37,397 nt of DNA from Verrucomicrobiota bacterium (lineage in GTDB: Bacteria; Verrucomicrobiota; Verrucomicrobiia; Opitutales; Opitutaceae). The stretch spans positions 1 to 37,397 of the forward strand of contig CAUJJL010000042.1 in the NCBI GenBank assembly GCA_963205455.1, in the 5' to 3' direction. Shown piece after piece: positions 1 through 6,223 of this stretch. Each line of letters begins with the position of its first letter. Position 1 is the first letter of the stretch. The notes beneath the pieces were generated by a model that ran no database searches, was not told the DNA's origin, and saw only the letters and a list, made by a program, of their open reading frames with translations. Both the position numbers and the translations under genes were made by a program.

Positions 1-902
1 CGGAAGAGCTCCGCCTGGGGATGTGAGGGGAGCCCGGGATAGTGGACTGCCGATACTTCCGGCCTGCCTGCAAGCCAGTCGGCGATCGCCTGCGCATTTC
101 GATTGTGAGCTTCCATGCGCAGCCCGAGCGTGCGAAGGCCGCGCAGCGTCAGCCACGCCTCAAAGGCATTCACGGTTCCCCCAAGGTTCTTATGAATGGC
201 GCGGTGCAGTTTTGTCAGCGGCTCCCGCGCGATGAGGCAGCCGCCTATCAGGTCGCCATGGCCGTTGAGATACTTTGTCGTTGAATGAATCACCCAGTCC
301 GCACCCAGTTCGAGTGGACGCTGGGTCAAGGGCGTGGCGACCGTGTTGTCCACGATCACGGGAACACCTGCCGCCCGCGCAAACCCAATGGTCTCCGCCA
401 GATCGATCAGGCGCATCACCGGATTCGAAGGCGTTTCCACCAGAACGGCTCCGGCCCGACCAACCGCAGCCATCCACGCCGATGAATCCGACGGATCGAC
501 CGTCTCGAGCGGCAGACGATACACGTCGCTCAGAATGCGCAGCAGCTCAAAGCTCCCGCCATAAATGTCCGGAGGCGTAAGGACCGGTCCCGATCGCCCG
601 TGCAGCGCAGCGGTCACGGCGCAGAGCGTCGCCGCATTCCCGGAACTCGCCACCAACGCGCCCGCGCCTCCCTCCAGTCCGGCCAGCACCCGGCCCAGGT
701 CCTCCACGGTTGGATTTCCGAATCGCGTGTAGGCGTATCCCTTCCGTGCGCCGGAGAAAATCGCCTCGGCATCCTCCGTGCCGCCCAGATCAAAGATGGC
801 GCTCTGCACAATGGCGGGCTGAACGGGTTCATTCGCGCCCGGGCGATGCGACACGGAACCCGCCCGCGCGCACTGGGTGTTCAGATGGGGACGTCTTTTC
901 AT
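1..902 (-). CDS. Trans-sulfuration (Cys/Met metabolism) PLP-dependent enzyme, 3' part cut by window edge
   Basis: This frame is open from an ATG at 902 to the window edge, giving about 300 residues of a family that is normally 380-400 long. The translation shows the PLP-lysine motif HSTTKYLNGHGD, a VDNTVATP segment before it and the substrate-loop region YAYTRFGNPT near the N-terminus. These are hallmarks of the cystathionine gamma-synthase/lyase, O-acetylhomoserine sulfhydrylase and methionine gamma-lyase family, cytoplasmic enzymes of sulfur amino acid metabolism. Which reaction it catalyses cannot be decided from the visible part. It is divergent from the MarR gene, so the 250-bp gap between them probably holds both promoters. 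Family assignment is secure; the exact activity is open. Confidence 0.9.
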   Translation of the reverse strand, partial: MKRRPHLNTQCARAGSVSHRPGANEPVQPAIVQSAIFDLGGTEDAEAIFSGARKGYAYTRFGNPTVEDLGRVLAGLEGGAGALVASSGNAATLCAVTAALHGRSGPVLTPPDIYGGSFELLRILSDVYRLPLETVDPSDSSAWMAAVGRAGAVLVETPSNPVMRLIDLAETIGFARAAGVPVIVDNTVATPLTQRPLELGADWVIHSTTKYLNGHGDLIGGCLIAREPLTKLHRAIHKNLGGTVNAFEAWLTLRGLRTLGLRMEAHNRNAQAIADWLAGRPEVSAVHYPGLPSHPQAELF

Positions 903-1088
903 GACAACCATGGAAATCCGCAACAATGCGTCCGGGCGAGCCTCATCTCCGCGCGGTCGGCATCCCAGAAACGCACCCTGCCGGGCGCCATTCAGTTCGG
1001 AGCGCTTTCGCCCAGGATTCGGAGGCCCGTGGTGAATGAATCATGGTAAGCAGTCGATGGACGATATTTTCAGTTGCGTCATAGATAT

Positions 1089-1101
1089 ATCGTATTACGA
1101 T
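1089..1101. promoter_or_regulatory. Candidate MarR operator palindrome
   Basis: A perfect palindrome ATCGTA-T-TACGAT sits about 50 bp before the MarR start codon, inside an AT-rich stretch (1080-1110) that contrasts with the GC-rich surroundings. MarR dimers usually bind such short inverted repeats and repress their own promoter. Assignment to this regulator is inference from position. Confidence 0.45.
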
Positions 1102-1149
1102 GCAATTGAAATCCTCCTTCGCGTCGAGACCGACACCAATCAACGCACC

Positions 1150-1635
1150 ATGCCTTCTCCCACGAAGCCTGTCGCCCTGAGCAAGGGCGACTTCGAAACC
1201 CTCGCCGCTTTCCGCTATGCGCTCAGGAGGTTCCTCAGTTTCAGCGCCGAGGCCGCCCGCGCCCATGGGGTGACGCCCCAGCAATACCAGTCGCTGCTCG
1301 TTATCCAGGGATATCCGGACCGCGACTGGGTCACCGTCGGAGAACTCGCCGAACGCATGCAGATCACCCATCACAGTGCCGTCGGGCTGGTGGACAGGCT
1401 GGAGGCGATGAAGCTGGGCAAACGCACACCCTCACGCGAGGATCGGCGTCGGGTACATGTATCCCTCACGCCCAAGGGTCTTCGGGTGCTCGCCAAGCTC
1501 TATCAGGCCCATCGCAATGAACTTCGTGTGTGCGGCCCGCAACTTGCATCCCTTATCCAGAAGGCGGCCTCACGCATCCCTGAAAAAACGAGATATTCCA
1601 GCCCGCCGTGCTCGATGCCAGAAATTGAGGACTGA
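1150..1635 (+). CDS. MarR family transcriptional regulator
   Basis: A 161-residue winged-helix regulator. The recognition region (VTVGELAERMQITHHSAVGL) is followed by a typical wing, REDRRRVHVSLTPKG, near residues 97-111. I chose the ATG at 1150 because it gives the usual family length of about 150-160; the frame is open further upstream, but that extension would read through the AT-rich operator region. MarR proteins are cytoplasmic dimers that respond to small molecules or oxidants. The DUF488 gene follows after 40 bp and is probably co-transcribed. The last 25 residues look unlike the family, so the C-terminus may be divergent. The ligand is unknown. Confidence 0.88.
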   Translation: MPSPTKPVALSKGDFETLAAFRYALRRFLSFSAEAARAHGVTPQQYQSLLVIQGYPDRDWVTVGELAERMQITHHSAVGLVDRLEAMKLGKRTPSREDRRRVHVSLTPKGLRVLAKLYQAHRNELRVCGPQLASLIQKAASRIPEKTRYSSPPCSMPEIED

Positions 1636-1675
1636 CCCGCACCCGATTGAATTCGGAGCGCATCCTCCTTCAGCT

Positions 1676-2134
1676 ATGAAAAAGACCTCCATCGCCAACC
1701 TCTCCATCAAACGCGTATACGAGCCCCCCTCCCCGGAAGATGGATGCCGCCTGCTGGCCGAGCGGCTATGGCCACGCGGACTTCGCAAGGATTCAGCCCG
1801 GCTGGACGGCTGGATGCGCGAGGCCGCGCCCAGCACCCCGCTGCGCCAGTGGTTCAGCCATCAGGTCCCGCGATGGGAGGAGTTTCAAAGGCGCTATCGT
1901 CTCGAACTCGAAGCAAATCGCGACGCCTGGCAGCCCATTCTGGACGCTGCAGCAAAGGGCCGCGTCACCCTGCTCTTCAGCTCCCGGGACACCGAACACA
2001 ACAATGTGGTCGCCTTGCGCGCCTTCCTCCTGAAGCGCCTCGCGGAATCCGCGGCTCCCAACAAGCGGACCACGGTGTCGAGCACGACAGTTTCTCCAAG
2101 GAAATCAAAGTCTGGCACGAAGCATGGGCAATAA
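1676..2134 (+). CDS. DUF488 (YeaO-like) family protein
   Basis: A 152-residue protein with the family's conserved pattern: KRVYEPPSPEDG near the start, then RLLAERLWPRGL, then an APSTPLRQWFSH segment and a FSSRDTEHNNVVAL segment near the C-terminus. The last 25 residues are a low-complexity Ser/Thr/Lys tail. The family is small, soluble and has no firmly established function. It often lies beside MarR regulators, as it does here, which suggests control by the upstream gene product. The ATG at 1676 matches the family's usual N-terminus. Confidence 0.85.
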   Translation: MKKTSIANLSIKRVYEPPSPEDGCRLLAERLWPRGLRKDSARLDGWMREAAPSTPLRQWFSHQVPRWEEFQRRYRLELEANRDAWQPILDAAAKGRVTLLFSSRDTEHNNVVALRAFLLKRLAESAAPNKRTTVSSTTVSPRKSKSGTKHGQ

Positions 2135-2231
2135 TTGGATGCACATATCCTATTTTGTCTCTCCAGTCTCCTATCCACCCATCTGATCCGGCGGTGCCTC
2201 CGCACCTGCCAACCAAAACGCGTCTTTCTCC

Positions 2232-3926
2232 ATGTTTTCAATCGCCGCTATTGTCGCCCAATCCGCACCACCCCTGTGGGGCCAGCCCGGTATCGTCATC
2301 ACGTGCATTCTTCTCGCCATTCCCCTCGCGGTGGGTGTGTGGCTCCTCGGCCTCAAGCTGGGTGCAGCCCGAAGACCACCGGATTCAGAAAGCTCCCTCT
2401 CAGGCTCGGGCCACGGGGCGGGCATGCTCGCCGTCAATGAACCGCACCCCGCCGCAGGCGAGCCTTCAACGGCGCCGTCCTCCGGACTCATACGCAATGT
2501 CGACCAAAGCGGTGCCATTCGTTTTATTCCGGCCAAAAAGGCGGCCTTGCGCCGTCCCGAGATTCATCGTCCTCTGGCGCGACTGATCCTGTGGTACCTC
2601 GGCGCGGCCACGCTCTGGCTCCTTTTCGGCACCACGATCGGCGAGTACCTCGGCATCAAGTTTGTCGTCCCCGATGCGGACCATCTGAGCTGGTTGAGTT
2701 TTGGCCGGCTGCGCCCCGTGCACACCAACGCGGTGTTCTGGGGGTGGGCTTCGCTCGCGATGATCGGGCTGGGTTACTACGTCGTGGCAAGGGTCGGCAA
2801 TGTGCGCTTGGCCTCGTTGAAGGCCGGCTGGTGGACGTTCGGGCTGATGAACGCCGCCGTCGTGCTCGGGAGCATCGCCCTGATGGTCGGCATCAACAAT
2901 GGCGGCGGCGAGTATCGAGAATACGTCTGGCCGATCATGCTCCTCTTCGCCGCGGGCATCGCGATTGCGCTGTGGAATTTCCTGGCGACAATCGCCCGCC
3001 GCCAGACTTCGGAGATCTACATCTCCAACTGGTACATGGTCGCGGCGCTCATGTTCGTCATCACCATCGTGCTCGTTGCCTACCTGCCCTTCTGGCAGGA
3101 CGGCCTCGGCGAGACCATCATCCAGGGCTACTACATGCACCAGGGCGTGGGCATGTGGTTCATGATGTACCTGCTCGGCCTGACCTACTACTTCCTTCCC
3201 CAGCAGCTCAACACGCCGATTTTTTCCTACAGCCTTGGCATACTCGCCTTCTGGACGCAGATCCTTTTCTACACGGTCATCGGCACCCACCACTTTGTTT
3301 TCAGCTCGATACCCTGGTCCATCCAGACTGTCGCCATCGTCGGCAGCATGGGCATGGTAATCCCCGTTGTAGCCGGCACCGCGAATTTTCTGCTCACCTT
3401 CCGCGGCGCCTTTCACAAGTTGAGCGGAAGCTACACCCTGCCCTTCTTCCTGGTCGGGGTCGTGTTCTACTTCACGGGCTCCCTGCAGGGAACGGCGGAA
3501 GCCTTCCGGTGGACGAATCTCATCTGGCACTTCACCGACTTCACCGTAGCCCATTCGCATCTCACGATGTACGGCATCATCACATTTCTTCTCTGGGCCT
3601 GCATCTATGCCGTCGTCCCCCGCCTCACCGGCCGGGAACCCCCTCAGGCGACCGTGGGCGCCCATTTCTGGATGGCGCTCATCGGACTACTCTTCTACTC
3701 GATCCCGCTCATGCTCGGGGGCACGCTGCGCGGCATCGCCTGGCTCGATGGTGTACCGTTCGTCGATACCCTCACCCTCATGGCGCCCTTCTGGCTCTGG
3801 CGGGCAATCGGTGGAACCCTGATGTGGTTGTCGCATGGGATCTTCGCCTACAACATGTACAAGATGATCGTCGGCCGCGTCCGCGACGTCGGCGTACAGG
3901 GAGCCACGGAAGGAGCGGCGAACTGA
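2232..3926 (+). CDS. ccoN: cbb3-type cytochrome c oxidase subunit I
   Basis: The 564-residue catalytic subunit of a haem-copper oxidase, in the inner membrane, reducing O2 to water with electrons from c-type cytochromes. Visible active-site residues: H164 (RPVHTN, haem b), H303 (MHQGVG, CuB), H353-H354 (GTHH, CuB) and H441/H443 (AHSHL, haem ligands). Y347 lies exactly 44 residues after H303 and six before H353, the spacing of the His-Tyr cross-link known in CcoN, so the enzyme should be active. It has an extra N-terminal membrane segment (about 20-42) and a hydrophilic linker to about residue 110 before the conserved core. It is the first gene of the operon, with one base to the next gene. 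No clear Shine-Dalgarno is seen. Confidence 0.93.
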   Translation: MFSIAAIVAQSAPPLWGQPGIVITCILLAIPLAVGVWLLGLKLGAARRPPDSESSLSGSGHGAGMLAVNEPHPAAGEPSTAPSSGLIRNVDQSGAIRFIPAKKAALRRPEIHRPLARLILWYLGAATLWLLFGTTIGEYLGIKFVVPDADHLSWLSFGRLRPVHTNAVFWGWASLAMIGLGYYVVARVGNVRLASLKAGWWTFGLMNAAVVLGSIALMVGINNGGGEYREYVWPIMLLFAAGIAIALWNFLATIARRQTSEIYISNWYMVAALMFVITIVLVAYLPFWQDGLGETIIQGYYMHQGVGMWFMMYLLGLTYYFLPQQLNTPIFSYSLGILAFWTQILFYTVIGTHHFVFSSIPWSIQTVAIVGSMGMVIPVVAGTANFLLTFRGAFHKLSGSYTLPFFLVGVVFYFTGSLQGTAEAFRWTNLIWHFTDFTVAHSHLTMYGIITFLLWACIYAVVPRLTGREPPQATVGAHFWMALIGLLFYSIPLMLGGTLRGIAWLDGVPFVDTLTLMAPFWLWRAIGGTLMWLSHGIFAYNMYKMIVGRVRDVGVQGATEGAAN

Positions 3927-3927
3927 C

Positions 3928-4935
3928 ATGAAATTCTATCGCAATCATCGCCTGTTCTTCAGCGCGGTCGCCTCGCTCTTCATCTTCCTCACGGTTGTCA
4001 TCGCCATCATTCCAGCGCTGCACAATCAGTTGAGCTATGCGCCGCTGCCTGGTAGCGAACCCCTCACGGGCGACGCACTCAAGGGCAAGGCCATCTTTGT
4101 AGCCAACGGATGCGTCGCCTGCCACACCCAGCAGGTGCGAAACATCGCAATGGATCGCACTTGGGGGGACAGGCCGAGCATCGCCGCGGACTACGCAGGA
4201 ATCAGGCGAACGGATCTCTGGCGCAACACCGCCACGCTGATGGGCACGGAACGCACCGGCCCCGACCTGACCTCCATCGGATCACGCCAGCCCAGCGACG
4301 TCTGGCACCTGCTCCACCTCTATGCGCCCCGCTCGGTCGTACCCGCTTCGATCATGCCCGCATATCCGTGGTTGTTTGAGGAAAAATCACAAGCGGCACC
4401 GGGCGACACCGTCGTCACTGTGCCACCTCCGTTTGCCCCCGCGGATCGTCAGGTCGTGGCCAGACCCGAGGCGCTCCAACTCGTGGCATACCTGCTGTCC
4501 TTGAAACAGGCGCCCCTGCCCGATGGCACAGCCTCACCTGATTTTCTCTATGCAGGAACTCCAGGAAATGAAACCGCAGGCGCTGCGGCAGGAACTGGAG
4601 CTGGCATTGCCGATGGAGCTACGCTCTATGCTGCCAATTGTCAGGCCTGCCACCAGGCCAATGGCGAAGGTCTGAAGGGCGCATTCCCTCCCCTCAAAGG
4701 CAGCCCCATCGTCACGGACGACGATCCCAGCCGCATCCTGACGATTATCATGAAGGGCTACAACTCGCGCGAAAAGGAAGGCTACCCGGCCATGCCACCC
4801 ATCGGTGTGACCAACAAACTGACGCCCTCACAGATCCATGCCATCATCAATCATGAGCGCAAGAGCTGGGGTAACCAGGCTCGCGAAGTTCCCCTTGAGG
4901 AGGTCACCAAGGTCCTCGCTGGCATTGCACCATGA
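3928..4935 (+). CDS. CcoO-like cytochrome c with an additional C-terminal cytochrome c domain (CcoO-CcoP-like fusion)
   Basis: 335 residues. Residues 10-30 form a membrane anchor, followed by a CcoO/FixO-type domain with haem site CVACH (62-66) and probable axial Met143 (SIMPAYPW). A Gly/Ala-rich linker (about 205-228) leads to a second cytochrome c domain with CQACH (238-242) and probable axial Met289 (PAMPP). Standard cbb3 oxidases keep these domains in separate CcoO (one haem) and CcoP (two haems) subunits; here one chain carries two haems and no ccoP follows. It passes electrons from the bc1 complex or soluble carriers to CcoN. It starts one base after ccoN and overlaps the next gene by ATGA, so translation is probably coupled. 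Confidence 0.9.
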   Translation: MKFYRNHRLFFSAVASLFIFLTVVIAIIPALHNQLSYAPLPGSEPLTGDALKGKAIFVANGCVACHTQQVRNIAMDRTWGDRPSIAADYAGIRRTDLWRNTATLMGTERTGPDLTSIGSRQPSDVWHLLHLYAPRSVVPASIMPAYPWLFEEKSQAAPGDTVVTVPPPFAPADRQVVARPEALQLVAYLLSLKQAPLPDGTASPDFLYAGTPGNETAGAAAGTGAGIADGATLYAANCQACHQANGEGLKGAFPPLKGSPIVTDDDPSRILTIIMKGYNSREKEGYPAMPPIGVTNKLTPSQIHAIINHERKSWGNQAREVPLEEVTKVLAGIAP

Positions 4936-5210
4936 AACGCCTCCTGATCCTGATTCCCTTCACAATCGCCGCGCTCACATCGCTCGCGCCTGCGTGCGAA
5001 CTCTGCTCGGCACAGCAACCCTCCTTTCTTCAAGGACTCACCCACGGCGGAGGTCCTCAGGGTAACTTCGACTACGCCATCGTGGCCACGGCACTCGTCA
5101 TCGTCCTTTTCGCACTGGCGTGGACGGTCAAATGCCTCGTGCGCCCCGGGGAACAGAGTCCCGACCACATCAAACGCACCATCCTTCAGCATGAGTCCCA
5201 TGGATCCTAA
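4932..5210 (+). CDS. Small oxidase-operon membrane protein with CxxC motif, function unknown
   Basis: 92 residues, family not recognised. Residues 1-20 look like a signal peptide. A Cys-Glu-Leu-Cys pair follows directly at about 22-25, and a single membrane helix spans about 49-68, with a short charged cytoplasmic tail. It overlaps the oxidase cytochrome gene by ATGA and the next gene by 20 bp, so it is certainly part of the operon. A role as an accessory subunit or in cofactor (haem or copper) handling is suggested by the CxxC motif and context only. Confidence 0.75.
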   Translation: MKRLLILIPFTIAALTSLAPACELCSAQQPSFLQGLTHGGGPQGNFDYAIVATALVIVLFALAWTVKCLVRPGEQSPDHIKRTILQHESHGS

Positions 5211-5607
5211 AGGCACAGTCAGGCTGTTCCTCGACGACAATCCCGAGCCGATCGGAGAGTTCAGCTCACCCGTCACTTTCGAACTCGATACCCGCTTGCT
5301 CGCGGACGGAAACCACGTCCTGAAGATTCTGAGCAAGGATCCTGGCGGGCTGGAAGGCGTGAGGCTTCTGCCGTTTGTCGTCCGCAACGGACCCGCGATC
5401 GATGTCGAGGGATTAAAGCCGGACGACACCGTGGACGGAGTGATCCCCCTCATGATCAATGCCTATGGCAAAGGGGATCAGAAGCAGTTTGTGATCTATG
5501 GCAGCGAGAGCCCGCGCGGCATTCCCTCATGGGTCATCATCCTACTCGTACTCTTTGCAGGCTGGTCCGTCTACTACCTGGCCAGATACCTGACCATGGA
5601 GCACTGA
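5191..5607 (+). CDS. Oxidase-operon protein: beta-rich domain with C-terminal membrane anchor, function unknown
   Basis: 138 residues, family not recognised. Residues 1-105 look like an Ig-like or beta-sandwich domain (LADGNHVLKILSKDPGG resembles such folds), followed by one membrane helix at about 113-131 (WVIILLVLFAGWSVYYLA). It has no signal peptide. The start overlaps the preceding gene by 20 bp; an alternative ATG lies at 5200. It is the last gene before the operon terminator. It may replace one of the small cbb3 subunits (CcoQ, CcoH), but no sequence feature proves this. Confidence 0.72.
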   Translation: MSPMDPKGTVRLFLDDNPEPIGEFSSPVTFELDTRLLADGNHVLKILSKDPGGLEGVRLLPFVVRNGPAIDVEGLKPDDTVDGVIPLMINAYGKGDQKQFVIYGSESPRGIPSWVIILLVLFAGWSVYYLARYLTMEH

Positions 5608-5633
5608 AATTGACCACAACAGAGCCAGTTGGC

Positions 5634-6119
5634 TCACCCAGGCGCCCGCCTGGCACGCAACGCGTCAGCGCGTTTTTTCCGGTCTCGTTTCAATGCAATC
5701 CCCAGCGGGACAGACGTCGATTTACCGTTTAACAAATCCAGGATCCGCGTCCCTCTGAACGCAGATTCCATCTGCCGTGCCACATCATTTAGGCCGCCAT
5801 GAAGGGGGCAGAGTTTCGTTCGGTGCGCCTTGAGTTTCAGTGGGCAGGTGCGGATGCACTCAAGCGGATCAACCGCATTGATGACATCCAGCACGGTGAG
5901 ATTCTCCGGATCCGCGACGAGTTGAAACCCGCCCCCGAGACCCCGCTGCCCGCGAATCACCCCAGCCCTTGAAAGCGCCTGCAGCACCTTCGAGGCGTAG
6001 TCCGGAGGTGTCTTCGTGCCCCGCGCAATCTGCCGCGTCGTCTGCGAGCGCCCCGGCTCCTGAATCAGCCACACCACCGCCCGCAGCGCATACTCCGACG
6101 TCCGCGAGATTAGATTCAT
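5634..6119 (-). CDS. Rrf2 family transcriptional regulator with Fe-S-type cysteines
   Basis: 161 residues. The N-terminal winged helix contains the family signatures ISRTSEYALRAV and RGQRGLGGGFQL. Three cysteines at 88, 92 and 104 sit in the region where IscR, NsrR and RsrR bind an iron-sulfur cluster, so it probably senses NO, oxygen or cellular redox state. The C-terminus is a basic tail, partly dictated by the terminator sequence on the other strand. It is convergent with the cbb3 operon, a likely target given that such oxidases are regulated by redox, but no operator was identified. A 104-bp gap separates it from the upstream cytochrome gene on the same strand. It could also be an IscR- or NsrR-like global regulator. 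Confidence 0.88.
   Translation of the reverse strand: MNLISRTSEYALRAVVWLIQEPGRSQTTRQIARGTKTPPDYASKVLQALSRAGVIRGQRGLGGGFQLVADPENLTVLDVINAVDPLECIRTCPLKLKAHRTKLCPLHGGLNDVARQMESAFRGTRILDLLNGKSTSVPLGIALKRDRKKRADALRARRAPG
5659..5678 (+). terminator. Intrinsic terminator of the oxidase operon
   Basis: A six-base stem AACGCG / CGCGTT with the tetraloop TCAG is followed directly by TTTT, about 50 bp after the last oxidase-operon gene. It lies inside the 3' coding part of the convergent Rrf2 gene, and the T-run exists only for the plus direction. Confidence 0.7.
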
Positions 6120-6223
6120 GATCGATCTCTGATCGCCACCAAATCAATTGGCAAGCGCCGAGGAGAAGTAAGGAGTCTCTTGCCTGTGAGCCACGTCTCA
6201 GAATCACGATAGCTGTCAACCCG

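Noticed and set aside
2466..3665. 399-residue minus-strand frame opposite ccoN
   Set aside because: Mirror of a high-GC gene; very rich in Asp, Glu, His and Gly and without recognisable domains.
2591..3931. Long plus-strand frame over the oxidase gene
   Set aside because: Its translation is rich in Arg, His and Pro with no family pattern, while the overlapping frame is a complete CcoN with all metal ligands.
5622..5635. Hairpin GAGCC-AGTT-GGCTC after the oxidase operon
   Set aside because: No T-run follows; the hairpin at 5659-5678 is a better terminator.
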